NCBI GenBank assembly: GCA_051294375.1
Contig: CM119263.1
Span: forward strand, 26,204,758 to 26,268,757
Length of the DNA stretch: 64,000 bases
From: Paraspadella gotoi
Lineage: Eukaryota; Chaetognatha
Direction of reading: 5' to 3'
In this document: in pieces, positions 32,246-63,543 of the stretch
Numbering within the stretch: the stretch's first letter is position 1
How the letters are laid out: every line of letters begins with the position of its first letter
Translations under genes and position numbers: made by a program
The notes under the pieces: generated by a model
The model's database searches: none
Told to the model about the DNA's origin: nothing
The model's input: only the letters and a program-made list of their open reading frames with translations

Positions 32246-33907
32246 ATGGCAGGCGAGATTGCAAGATGCCGCTCTACTGTAAATGACGATACTGCATACA
32301 GATGTCTCCGCATCCGTCGACTGTAGATGGCGTCTATCATAAAGAAGAACAAAGAATTGTCACGTTTGCTTTACAAACCCGTAGCTTTTATTCCCTTGCT
32401 TTTCAAGAAATATTAATTAATAAAGTTAAATTTATTTTTTTTAATTAAAATTAAGAAGGGTTATTTACGTATATGTCCGTGAGATTTTTCCTTTTTAATT
32501 ACAATACTAATTCTTTGCATATTTTAATTTAACTTATCACTTTTTTCAATTCCTTCCATTTTAACATCGAGTTTCTAACATCAGTTCATAAATTTTGAAA
32601 ATACTCATCGGCCTTCCGATTTGAATAATTACCGAGTAAATTTTATAATTTTTCTGTTGAATTTTAAACATATTATTAAACAAAACAAGAGCGGGATATG
32701 ATTTTTAATGCAATAGGCGAGTTAGAGAAAAAATGATAATCATAGAGATCGCTTTTCGATGAATAAAAGTTTTCTTGTTCAATTGAAAACAAATATTTGA
32801 AGGTTGATGAATATGAAATTGTTATTATAGAAAAAAGGACGTTGTCCTTTTGTTAACAAACTCAAGTGTATGAACGACGAATAGCAGGTAACATCGCGCA
32901 GCGGAAATTAAGTCGTGAATTCGTCATTATCAATATCAGAGTTATTAATCAACAACGGCGAACATATGATTCTGCTAAAAGTAACAAAGTTTATAAGTAA
33001 AGAGTAAAGAGTTATATATAAGGCCAAGGATTTATTATTTGTAATAGATTCTCGTTCAAATTTATAATATTCAATTAGGCTGGTACAGTCTATAGACGTA
33101 GTTGACCTCCGCTTTTAATATCATTTATTTTATAGCGCGATTCGATCATTCTCAGTGGTCTGTCTGTCTTTGTTTGTATCTCCAACTCTTTTAGTTCGAA
33201 CTATGAGAATCAGTATGACCATGGATAAATTAAGATGAATTCGAGAATGTAAATTTTACAAATATTACAAAGAAAACAAAATCATTAATTCAATCATAGC
33301 TGCTGCTTGAATCATTTCTCAATAAACTTTTCCGCTTTCCAATCCTCTATCAATTTAACTTTCCCTTAATTCCGTTAATTAAATCCAAGACGATTCTATC
33401 ACCACTGCCGCATCTGCCACTCCGCCATCCTGCCACTCCTGGCGCCGAAGTGACATTTCAATTTCCAACATTCGAAATCAACGACTAAAGAAAAAAAAAT
33501 TATTTGTTTTGGTTTTTCGGTTTCAAAATCCAAATCCAAATCCCAACAGGAAAAAGAGTTAAGTCACATCAACGCCGGATGATAAGACTCGGGTAATACC
33601 GACCGCCAAAAATCTAAAGTTATCTTTTGTTAAACCTACCCAAAATAACGTAAAAAACTACATAAGCTAAACAAAAAACTAAGCAAACATTAGTGAATCC
33701 GCAATCAGCTTTGTGTTATATTCTAAAATTAAAGGGAACTTGTTTTTTCATTTCTTTTAATTTTCGACAAAGAAATTATATCCTCAAAATAATATTAGAC
33801 AAAAGTACAAAAATTGGGTAAGACAATCGGACAATTGCTTTGTATAATACAGTTTATTAAATACAACAAAATTAAAAAAAAAGGAAAAAAAAAGAACGGA
33901 AAAGTAA
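32246..33907. other. Intergenic between the LDH-like gene and SLC43
   Basis: 3' untranslated sequence of the LDH-like gene, with AATAAA-type signals near 32420, is followed by AT-rich DNA. No further exon recognised. Confidence 0.5.
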
Positions 33908-53701
<19,794 letters not shown>

Positions 53702-54939
53702 GATTCGGAGACTAAGAATTGATTTATATGCGCTTTTGTCTCCTCACCTTTTTAACATTCCACTTCACTTTTTTTTTGCTGATTAAGTGTTTTCTCCCGC
53801 AACGAAAAGCGGATTTTGCCGCGTTTTGCCACATGAACTAAAAATGTTTATTAAAATATATAATGATTATTTAATAATCAATTAATTTGATCATATCGTC
53901 GCAGAGGAATCATGAACGTGAAATCGGAATCGGATGAACGACTCGAGACAAATCCGCCGGAAGCTAAATGGAACTCATTAAAGAATATTAGCTAATCTAC
54001 ATACGTGTCACTTGCCTTTGATTCTCCGTTGACATTATTCTCAACACGAGGTAAATGCATCACGCTTGATGCGGAAATGAAACGATGCTTCGATTCAGTC
54101 CCCCCCCCCTCCGCCACCTGTTCCCCACTCTTTTCCGCGACAAGAGATAAATAAAAAGAGGAAGAGACGCCCCGATCCGTCTTTCAAAACCCCCGGGGTT
54201 TTCGAGGCTTAGTTCCGCTGTTTCTCGAAATCCCTTCCGCATAAATTTCAAACGATCTTGCTGCGTCGTTGCTTCCTTTGCGGAATTCAGGACCTTCGGG
54301 GTGCAGTTGTTTCTGGCATCGTTGCAGTTTAAGACAATGCGCGGTTGAATTTGTTGTCACATCTGCTGCTCTGTTTTTAAAACTGAGTCGAGGTTCCTTA
54401 GAAATATACGACTTTAAACTCTTGTGTCTGTGCGTGTATTATGCTCATTGCTCAAAGCATGGATTCGTTTAGATTGAGGTTTAATTGGGCAAAGTCAAAG
54501 ATTTTTACGGGGTCCCTTAAAATCTTTCATTTTGTATTTTTTTTTTTTTTTGTGCTTTTTTTTCTTCGTGGCGTCAGGACGAATTAACGACTAACATATT
54601 TTTATTTTATTATGTCGTGATGAAAAAAAGGAATATAATATTAAGTTATGACGTACTCTTTAAATTTAAGATATTTATGATATTCTTTACAAAAGTAGTC
54701 ATTCGTTTAATCAATCCCATATTTTTGCTTCAAATGTTTTTTCCTTTCCTTTTTATGGGGAAAAAAAGTCGACAACCTTAAAAATTATTTTTTTTTTTAA
54801 ACAATGAAAAACGATTTATTCGAGCTAAAACTTGGACTTTTAAAATTCACATTTCGGATGAACGACCGAAAAAATAATAAAAGACAAAGCAATGAAACAA
54901 TGAATAAGTTATAGTCGTTTCTTCTTTCTTATTGCAGCC

Positions 54940-54940
<1 letters not shown>
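53702..54940. other. SLC43 3' flank, no gene recognised
   Basis: Includes the probable 3' untranslated region of SLC43, a short GC-rich patch near 54090-54260 and then AT-rich DNA. Short open frames only. Confidence 0.5.

Positions 54941-54942
<2 letters not shown>

Positions 54943-54981
<39 letters not shown>
54943..54981 (+). repeat. (GA)n tract
   Basis: About 38 bases of GA repeat immediately upstream of the 32-base tandem repeat. Confidence 0.9.
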
Positions 54982-54984
<3 letters not shown>

Positions 54985-55013
54985 GACATTACCGGGCGTT
55001 TCTCATCCGGCGA

Positions 55014-55112
55014 CAACCAAACCATAGATTGACTTGTGCTGTGGCCAAACCAAACCATAGATTGACTTGTGCTGTGGCCAAACCAAACCATAGATTGACT
55101 TGTGCTCTGGCC
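55014..55112 (-). repeat. 32-bp minisatellite, three units
   Basis: 'aaccaaaccatagattgact' followed by 'tgtgctgtggcc' is repeated three times with at most one difference (the last unit has 'ctctgg'). Confidence 0.9.
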
Positions 55113-55484
55113 GCCTTTTAACAGATAAAACGATGACGTGGGAAATATATTTTTCTCTTACTATTGGCAGCTGTATACGATTCCATTCGAAAACAAGACT
55201 TTTTTCGGAACTGTTTGCCAAAAGATGAAATTAAACAAAACCGCCCACTCACAGCGCCATGTTGAAAACGCCATTTGAATTCAATTCAATTTTAAACTTT
55301 TTATTAAAATTACGTTTTTTGAAGGAAGGGCTTGTCGTTATTTAAATACGGAAGCAAAACTCGAGGCGTTTGACGTCAGCAGCTGGTCGCGAAGCTCAAG
55401 CTCAATATTTCTATTCATCTTTAAAGAAATTGTTGATAACGCGAAAAACACCTGGACTCAATATTTTATTTTTCTTTTAACAGA

Positions 55485-55570
55485 GAGTACTCGCGAAGCA
55501 ACTCTGTAAGTCACTTTTCGGTCGGTCTGTCGATCTGTCTGTCGGTCGGTATGTCTGTTCGTCGATCATT
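55485..55570 (+). repeat. Repeat fragment, inverse of 42800-42870
   Basis: 'gagtactcgcgaagcaactctgtaagtcacttttcggtcggtctgtc' is the inverse complement of the sequence at 42820-42870. Confidence 0.65.
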
Positions 55571-55779
55571 TATCAAGGCAGAAAAAAACCTAAAATCTAG
55601 GTGACTCTAAGTAGAGTTCCGATAACCGTTAATTTTTTAGGAAATTCGCTTAAGCGTTAAAACTAACATTTTTAACGGTTAACCGTTAAGAACGGTTAAT
55701 TTTATAATAATAATCAAGATTGTAAAAAAACAATAAAGTATTTATGGTTATTTTCTCTTTAACTTGGCTCTTGAATGCG

Positions 55780-55860
55780 CTGATAAAGACTTGAAACAGA
55801 GTCGAAAACATGTCTATTCTTTATGTCAAATAAAATTGTTGTTGTAACCACAACAAACAT
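55780..55860 (+). ncRNA. Hammerhead-like motif
   Basis: CTGATAA A GACTT-GAAACA-GAGTC GAAAACATGTC, then 'aaataaaattgttgttg', the same flank as the copies at 8110 and 10640. Position 8 of the core (G) is A here, which would be expected to inactivate a hammerhead. Confidence 0.4.
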
Positions 55861-56104
55861 TTTTGCTAATCTCAATAACACAACGAAATGAAAGGATACC
55901 ATCAAATTCTAATTATATTTGTTTTCTTTTCTCTCTTTTGCTTTCTCTTTTTCTTTCTCTTACTCTTCTATTCCCCATTATTGTAGTTGTTAGTTTCTTA
56001 AACGCTTGTTTTCTGTTGTTAGTCTTTCATAAACTATGACCAATTGTCATTGACCATAAATATAATAATATGAATTTTGAGTAATAACCTTTCTTTTTCG
56101 TTGT

Positions 56105-56280
56105 TGTAATGTATTTGGGCAAAATGATTTTTGTTTCACAACGAATTTTATTTAATCATAGAAAACGTACATGTTTCGGCTTTGGATTCAGTTTCAGCGC
56201 TTGACGGACTGTCAAAGCCGAACATGTACTTTCTATGATTAAAAAATATCAGTTGTGAAACAAAATATTGCCAAATATAA
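56105..56280 (-). mobile_element. Foldback element with hammerhead-like arms
   Basis: Arms 'ttgtttcacaacgaattttatttaatcatagaaaacgtacatgtttcggctttg' and '...caaagccgaacatgtactttctatgattaaaaaatatcagttgtgaaacaaa' are inverted. The centre contains 'gcgctgaaac' on the minus strand and 'GAAACATGT' after an AAAGCC stem. Confidence 0.6.
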
Positions 56281-56539
56281 TTTTAAATTATTGATAGACT
56301 GGTTGATTTATCGATTGATCAAAATATTTATTGATTAATAAATATATTTTCAGTTTAATTAAAAAAAGTATATCATCATTATTCTTTTTTATATGTCTTT
56401 TTTAAGATTCATTCCTTTCTATTATAATTTTTAAATTTTTTAAAATAATTTTTTTATTTTAGTTTTATTCATTTTTTTTATTCATTTGGTTTTATTTCAT
56501 TTGCTTCTTTGTTAATTTTAAAGAGGGAAAGAAAAAGAG

Positions 56540-56830
56540 AGAAAAAGTAAAATAAGAGGGATTATTTATTTTTAGCTATGAAAGGAGCAAAAAAGGAAAA
56601 AGGCAAAAGCAAAGGCGCGAAAAAAGGAGAAAAAAGAAAGGGGGAAAGAAAAAGGGGAAAGTGAGAAAGAAAAAGAAAGGAACAGGAGGAGATAAATAAG
56701 GGAAGAAAGAATAAGAGAGAGATGAGGATAGAAAAAAAAGAAGAAAATAACAAAGGAAAAAAGCAGGGAAAAATTGGAGAAGAGAGAGAGGGGTAAAATA
56801 TGGTGAGAAGGGAGAGGAGAATAAGAGAGA
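56540..56830 (+). other. Purine-rich stretch
   Basis: Almost pure A/G on the plus strand, followed by A/T-rich DNA. Around 56905-57000 the sequence 'ttaaccgttaa' recurs several times, as it does at 55620-55700, bracketing this block. Confidence 0.6.
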
Positions 56831-57059
56831 ACAGAAAAAAAATATTTTTTTTTTTAATTTAAAGATTTCATACCAAAAAATGAAAATAAAAATCACATTT
56901 GAAAATTAACCGAATTTAACCGTTAAAATAAATGTATTAACGGTTAAGTTAAAATTTTTAACGTTAATACACCGTTAACAGTTAACGGTTATCGGAACAC
57001 TAACTGTTAGCGCCGCCTTCAGGAATAAAATACGGAATTGCGATGCAATACATACATAC

Positions 57060-58085
57060 AAATATTTTTAGTCAAGTCATGTCATGTCTTATCATATCAA
57101 AGAGAAATGCTCGTGAAAATAAAGTCACTGTGGCGCAACACATTGGAATCACCGTTCTTTTTTTTAGTCGGATCTGCTTTTCAGCAGATTCCGACTCTAT
57201 AATTCACTTTGTCGGTCCGTTGGTCTGCCCCCTCAATCTTATTAAAAATTCACATATATCACGTCAGAACATCGAATTATGATAAATTATGTAAAAAAAA
57301 ACTATTTCCGTCCATCTGTCTGTCTGTCTGTCTGTCTGTCTGTCAGTCTGTTTGTCCCGCCTTAGCAAAATTTGCAATTACTCGTGATTGGATGAATGGA
57401 TTGGAATGAAATTTTGTGTGTGGATAGGGAAGTCTGAAATTGAGCAAGATATGAAGTTTCGATGGAATTGTGCAAGTGCAAATAAGTTTAACTGGAAAAA
57501 ACAAAAAAATATAATTCACTATTTGAACGCCAATTACTCATGAATGGATAGGACGAATTGACTTGAAATTTTGTATGTGGGTAGGAAAGTGTGTGATTAA
57601 GCTGGAAATCAAGTTTCGATGGAATCGTCTCAGTGGAAATGAGTTTAAATAGAAAAAACAAAAAAACTTGTTTCACTAATTTATTATGCTTCTTTTTCTT
57701 TTTATATTAAATGCAAATGCAAGATGTATTAATTCATCAAATAATTAATCAGTTTAATAATCAATTAGTTGATTAATTAATCAATAATTAAATAATAAGT
57801 AAATTAATCAATCAATCAATAAATTAATTATTAAATCAATAAATTATTTATTTATTAATTAATTATTCAATCATTCAATTTATTTATGAATTAATTAATT
57901 ATTTAATCAATCAATCAATCAAATCAATCGTTATTCGCATTATTGTCGTCGTCGCCATAATCGTCGTTGTTGCTTTTGTCGTGGTAAGTGACGAAAAGAC
58001 CTAAAAACAAACATTTTGGATCAAATTAATTTATTATTTAATTATTGCTAATGATCGTGGGCAGATCCGACATTGTTTGTTCAAA
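57060..58085 (-). mobile_element. TIR element family E, long copy
   Basis: Matches 3793-4730 in inverted orientation across nearly its whole length, including the exon-like block (58011-57934), the TGAT/TTAA tract (57700-57930) and both '...ttccatcgaaactt' blocks. The matching flank continues to 57060 ('gcgcaacacattggaat', 'gtcatgtcatgtc'). The ends carry GTCGGATCTGC and GCAGATCCGAC in inverted order. Confidence 0.65.
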
Positions 58086-58364
58086 CTGGTTTCTTTTTCG
58101 TCTCCATTGCCCTTCTTCATCTTTCGTTCGATGATTTCTTTTCTTTTTTTTTTTTTCTTCTTTATTTTCTTCGCTTCTTCGTTCCTCACCAGGATTATGA
58201 ATATTCAAGAATGTCTCCGGAGGTTTATTTGTGACGTTGAAGACCCGATGAATGACTTGCTGTTGTGTTTGCTGGCAGCAATGGAATAAGGCCGAGGCGC
58301 TTAAATTCCATATGATCAAGCCGCAGATAAGATCTCTTTCCCCACGAGAAATAAATTTATGCAT
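57934..58364 (-). CDS. Small two-exon gene candidate whose last exon lies in a repeat
   Basis: Exon 1 (58364-58191) starts at an ATG preceded by an in-frame stop and reads MHKFISRGERDLICGLIIWN..., then LSASALFHCCQQTQQQVIHR... to ...FLNIHNP, with the strong donor CCTG|GTGAGG (phase 1). Exon 2 (58011 down to 57934) follows an acceptor gtttttag|GT in phase 1 and reads LFVTYHDKSNNDDYGDDDNN to a stop. Total about 84 residues; acidic C-terminus; a hydrophobic patch near the N-terminus could be a weak signal or membrane segment. Exon 2 is inside the TIR element; its counterpart at 4071-4145 is also open (LFVTDSDKNDDDDGDNDNKA...). Either the element has been exonised or the open frame is chance. No family recognised. 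Confidence 0.35.
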
Positions 58365-58439
58365 TTGAATCGCGCGTCAAAAGCTCGGAAGTCGGAGATT
58401 AAGTTGGTAATTTCAGAACGACGCCTTTTAACGAAAGTG

Positions 58440-58690
58440 AGGTAGCCACCTCCGGCGCAGATGCGTGAATGTACTTTTTAAACCGGGCCTCCATTTCGTC
58501 TCCTCAATCCCGGTGTTATCCAAGCCGGCGCCATCTCTGCGACTCCACCCCGGCGCCTTCCTCCTACGTTTCCACAGGCGTTACCGCCCACTTCCAGTCA
58601 TTCCTCGCGACGCCTTTGCACGCTCGAGGGCCCCTCGTCTCCGCGTCACGGATCGACGAAGAGTCTCGCCTGTCGTTTCCGGTTTAAAAA
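58440..58690. promoter_or_regulatory. CpG-rich patch, possible promoter/5' region
   Basis: A 250-base GC-rich patch with many CG dinucleotides lies upstream of the minus-strand candidate at 58364 and upstream of a plus-strand candidate exon at 58944. It could serve either direction. No specific element was identified. Confidence 0.25.
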
Positions 58691-58691
58691 A

Positions 58692-58850
58692 TGAAGCTTT
58701 TCTACCTCTCTCTTCTCTCTCTCTCTCTCCTCTCTCGTCTCTCTCTCTTCTCTCTCTCTCTCTCTCTGTTGCTTTTACATGAGCTCTTTCTCTCTCTCTC
58801 TCTCTCTTCTCTCCTCTCTCTCTCTCTCCTCTCTCTTCTCTGTCGTTGCA
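58692..58850 (-). repeat. (CT)n tract
   Basis: A CT-rich microsatellite of about 150 bases with small interruptions. Confidence 0.85.
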
Positions 58851-58943
58851 TCTCATCTCCGTCTGTCTCTTGCGATTCCTACTCCATGTTTCTCTCTTAT
58901 CCCCTCCCCAGCTTAAATTCGTGATCCTTTAATCTCTTTCAGC

Positions 58944-59075
58944 CAATGGAGCGGATTTCGGACGCTAAGTCTCTCCAATCAGCAAGAAAAGAATGGCCGC
59001 CGGTTGAAAAATTCAGTCAATCTTCGGCCAACTTTCCACGCCATTCAGAAAGAAAGCTGAGGGTCGGTTGTCGGG
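58944..59075 (+). CDS. Candidate exon, frame ambiguous
   Basis: After a good acceptor (aatctctttcag|CCAATGG), two plus-strand frames look like coding sequence. One is MERISDAKSLQSARKEWPPV..., running to a possible donor (TGTCGG|GTGATT). The other is QWSGFRTLSLSNQQEKNGRR..., ending at a stop. A second open block with a protein-like frame (MRAPIEETNGFKLRRNVRRY...) occurs at 59247-59355. I could not connect these into a gene. Confidence 0.2.
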
Positions 59076-60008
59076 TGATTTTTTGAAAAAAAAAAAAATA
59101 AAAAGAATAAAAAATTAAAAGAATAAATGAATAGAATTCAGAATTTCAGAAAAAAAAACTGTGAATTCGTTGAATCTTTATTCCAAATGCTCTCGAAAAA
59201 AATTGGGATAAAACCAAGCTCAAAACAAACTCATAAAACTAAGAAATGCGCGCCCCAATCGAGGAAACGAATGGCTTTAAATTACGTCGAAATGTTCGTC
59301 GATACGACAACGACAACAACGACAACTCGAACAAGAAATTCGCTGCGGTGAATTGGAACTGAATCAAGTCTGGGAGTTTGGGGTGGGAGGTGGAGTGAGA
59401 GTGAGATGGAAAATAGTTTGGGAGTGAGGAGAAAGATGGTGAACGTTTAAGGATAAGGAAGAAATGTGAAAAATGGGAAAAAGGTTTCGGAGAAAAAGAG
59501 AGAGTGAGACGTGATAGTGAAAAAAAAAGGAAATAAGGAGATAATAATAATACTTGATAAAGAAATGGAAAAGAAAAAAATACTGAATTCTTTTTGGATG
59601 GAAGAAAAAGAAAGAAAATCAACAATGGGAATAAAAGTAAAGCTTGGTTGACTCTAAAAAAAAAGGGAAAGATCTTTGCTATTCATTCCGTCCAGACGAC
59701 CGCTTGGAGAGAGAGAAAAAAAAACCCCGAGCTTGGTCCCGTGAAAAGAGGGGATAACTGTACTTTTTAGTTACATTTGCATATTTTTAGACTCAGCAGT
59801 TCTGCCCGGTTAGAAACGAAACAGAAGTCGACGGAGCGAAAACCCGTCGCTCGGAAAAAAGTCCTTCGACGCCGAATTGAAAACGATTCGTTTCGAATCT
59901 GATTTTTTTTTATTTTATTTTATTCAATGTTTTGTGTATCCTTAAACTCGCGCGCCAACGTTTATTTACAATATTCTGGTCTTTGCCGATGTATATATAA
60001 AAATCCGG

Positions 60009-60012
<4 letters not shown>

Positions 60013-60043
<31 letters not shown>
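60013..60043 (+). repeat. (TG)n microsatellite
   Basis: About 15 TG units. Confidence 0.9.
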
Positions 60044-60044
<1 letters not shown>

Positions 60045-60443
60045 TGTTTAACTTGATCGAGGTGATTCTTTTTAATAAATATAAAACGGATTTTTGTTTT
60101 TCAGTTTTGTCGCCCAAATTTTATGTTCTAATTCGGAAAGACTACTTTTTCGACTGAAAATTCCGCTGGTGCGGACTAGCGCACGTTTTGTGCGGCAAGA
60201 CGGACGGATGTTCGCGTTAATACGCAAAAAGGAAAAGTTTTGAAAAAAAAAGGCTAAAAGAATTTTTGTCTCCTAAAAGTTGTCATACGGTCTAAAATAA
60301 AATCCAATAAATACAATGACGAAAATTGGATTATTAGGCATCGGCGAGATTGCAAAAAAAAAAACAAAAGGCGGTTAACATCTAACATCTTACATCACTT
60401 GGTGCATTTGCGTAAGAAGATTGAACTCTAGACGCACGCAGGG

Positions 60444-60446
<3 letters not shown>

Positions 60447-60511
<65 letters not shown>
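60447..60511 (+). repeat. (GA)n tract
   Basis: Pure GA repeat of about 60 bases. Further (CT)n tracts follow at 60752-60785 and 60880-60916. Confidence 0.9.
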
Positions 60512-60513
<2 letters not shown>

Positions 60514-60748
60514 CGAAAAGTAATTAGTGACAATTTAAAACCGCCGGGACATACGTACAGTCGTACACAAAGGAACGTTGACCAAACGAATGTAACTGGG
60601 GCTTTTACGACTCTAAGCAAAACAAAGAGCGGAATTGTAGAAATACTGAGACTGAGAGGTCGGCAACCGAAAACTTGGGAAAACAGCCAAACGTCGCTCA
60701 ACCAAAACACAAGACTCCATGTCGACGAAAAGCGAAGATATTTTATTT

Positions 60749-60787
<39 letters not shown>

Positions 60788-60877
60788 GCTCAAAATATAT
60801 CTCCTGCCAGTTTGTCAATCCTTTTTCTCATATTTCTTTCTGTCTTTTTTGCTCACTTGCATTTGTTTCCACTCTTA

Positions 60878-60919
<42 letters not shown>

Positions 60920-61019
60920 TCTCCTCTTCTCAACTCTTTTTCCTCCTCCACTCTACGCCTGCTTCATCGCCGTATCTTCCCTCCTTAAAATGTTTCCACC
61001 CTGAATTAATCAAATCGGC

Positions 61020-61021
61020 AG

Positions 61022-61087
<66 letters not shown>

Positions 61088-61147
61088 CCTTCTCCAAACA
61101 TAAAATACCAAGATGATTCCATGTAATCGATCTCCCTTTCTCTCTTT

Positions 61148-61185
<38 letters not shown>

Positions 61186-61303
61186 CTCTTTTCCTCCCAC
61201 ACATAAATACCAAGATGATTCCGTGTAATCGATCTCACTCTCTCTCTCTCTCTTTCTTCCTCCACACATAAATACCAAGATGATTCCGTGTAATCGATCT
61301 CAC

Positions 61304-61340
<37 letters not shown>

Positions 61341-61392
61341 TCCACACATTAAAATACCAAGATGATTTCGTGTAATCGATCTCACTCTCTCT

Positions 61393-61430
<38 letters not shown>

Positions 61431-61472
61431 TCCACACATAAAATACCAAGATGATTCCGTGTAATACGATCT

Positions 61473-61513
<41 letters not shown>

Positions 61514-61580
61514 TCCACACATAAAATACCAAGATGATTCCGTGTAATCGATCTCACTCTCTCTCTCTTTCTCTCTCTCT
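61020..61580 (-). repeat. Composite minisatellite: (CT)n plus a 45-base spacer, about six units
   Basis: After a 60-base (CT)n, the spacer 'cacataaataccaagatgattccgtgtaatcgatctca' type sequence recurs at about 61095, 61199, 61263, 61344, 61435 and 61518. Copies are separated by CT tracts of differing length and differ only by one or two bases or indels. The unit is 65-105 bases depending on the CT length. The regular repeats and variable pieces are not a CRISPR array: the variable part is simple CT repeat. Confidence 0.9.
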
Positions 61581-61619
61581 GGAATCCCGTGGATTTCTGT
61601 CCCCATCCCCAATCCGGCA

Positions 61620-63488
61620 AACTTCCAGTCGGTCACTGATTAAAATCCGGCAAACCTCCCGGCAAGCCTTCCGGAGAGGGGCCGATCGATTTTCAAGCGG
61701 GCGTCGTTCGTACCATTACTAACAACGGCGAATCGGTTTATCTATCGCCCGTTCTCGCTGCTTCACTAAAGGACACTGCTACGCGCTGTTCCACACTGAT
61801 ATGCTGTATAATCTACACTTTGCATTTAGTGGTCCCAGAATCATTAATGTACCCTTGCATAAGTCATATGGCGGTTGTCGGTATGTCAGTATGTCGGTAT
61901 GTCGGTTCCACTAGTTTTCACACCCTTCTTCCCTTACCCCAACCCATCTTGAGCGCAAATCGAATCGCTCAAAAAAAAAGGAAAAAAAAAGAAAAGAAAA
62001 GAAGCGACCGATATATAAAGATCCTCTTCTCTCTTCTTCTTCCTCTCCTCTTCTCACTTTCTCCTCATCTTCTCCTCCACTGACTCCTCCCACTTGTTTT
62101 CATGGATGTCCCGTGAAATACCACGAGAAGAGAGGATAGAGGCAGAGAGAGAGCGAAGAGAATGAAGAAGAGCTAGAGAGATGAGAGAAGATGAAGATGA
62201 GAGAAGAAGAGGAGAAAAAAGAGCCGTGGACTACAAAGAATAAGGAGATGAGAAAAAAAGCAGGAATCGAAAAAGAAGAGATGGAAAAGGAACAATGAGG
62301 AAAAGGAGAAAAGAATGAAGAGAGACTAGGAGAAAAGAGAAAAAAAATTAAAGAGGAACAAGGAGAAGGAAGGAACATAGAGTATACTGGATGGAGGAGG
62401 AACACTCTGCGTCGGTAAGATAGGAATGGAAAAATAACACAACCCGAACCCCTCTAAAAAGGCGGAATTTCGATTTAAACAGATGAGAATGAAGGAAAAG
62501 CCGACGAGGAGGGAGATAGAGATGAGAAGAAAGAAGGGAGAGATGAGAAAGATTAAGAAACGAGAGGAGAGAGAAGTAGAGAGAGAGGTGAGAGAAGTTA
62601 TCCTGGACGTTGTTAAACCGCAAGATTTTTCCGGAGAGCTTCATGGATAAAAAGGGGAAAAAAAGGAATTTTCCGTCATCGAGTCGTTCATGCCGTTTTC
62701 GTCCCATGATCTCGAACGCGCTCTTTTCATTCAAACTCCATCCATTACGCCCACAAAAACTGGAGGGTAACGCGCGCGTGTATAGAAGATGAGAGATGAG
62801 ATGAAGATGAGACGAAGAGAGAGAGAATTAGGGAGAGAATGAGAGAGAGAGATAAATTCGAAGCAAAAAAACTACTCCCAGAACCATTTGAATCCGCCCG
62901 CCGCGTTTGGTGCCTCCATGTTGTTGCGGTCGTGTTAGCCGCTTATAGTTTTGTTTCCGGCTCGTTTTTTTTTTTTTTTCGCGTTTAATTGTTTATGATG
63001 TCAACGCCGGAGACTGCTTTCGTCTAAATCTCACGACCAACGGGAAGTTTTTAAAAACGTCCTCGCTCGCGAATCACGAAACATCCGAGGAAAACAAAAA
63101 CAACAAAAAAAAAACCAAAACTTTCGACGAAGGGAAGGAAGGTTTTTCTGTTTTGTTTTAAATGGTTGCGTAACTTGTAGCAAAACAGTTTAGAGCCAAA
63201 ACCCTAATAAATTTTTTTAGCGAAAATTTATATAAGATCCTACCAAAGATTTATTCTTTTTTTTTTTGGGGGGGGGGCGTTATGAGGCTACAAGATTGCT
63301 TATAATTCAGTATTCATATGTTATTTTAAATGGTGGATAAAGTGGTTATTGAGCGCGTTTAACTGTCTTTATTCATCCTGTTTAAGTTCCAATACATTTG
63401 AGAACATTGATACATGTATAGGTATTTTTACGGGACCTACAAAAATATAAGAATTTCAACTATTCGACCTTGGAAGCTTTGACAGTTT
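61620..63488. other. No gene recognised; purine-rich and AT-rich DNA
   Basis: A purine-rich block lies at 62110-62600. A short CpG-bearing patch with a minus-strand frame (MNEKSAFEIMGRKRHERLDD..., 62734 downward) could be an exon, but no splice partner was found. Confidence 0.4.
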
Positions 63489-63490
63489 GT

Positions 63491-63491
<1 letters not shown>

Positions 63492-63542
<51 letters not shown>

Positions 63543-63543
63543 T
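63492..63543 (-). repeat. (CT)n tract
   Basis: CT repeat with one TTCT interruption. The remaining bases to 64000 are AT-rich with no recognised feature. Confidence 0.9.

Noticed and set aside
61020-61580. CRISPR-like alternation of repeat and variable spacer
   Set aside because: Eukaryotic context; the 'spacers' are CT microsatellite of differing length and there are no cas genes.
60421-61620. Open frames of up to 231 codons on both strands
   Set aside because: Translations of CT/GA repeats and of the minisatellite.
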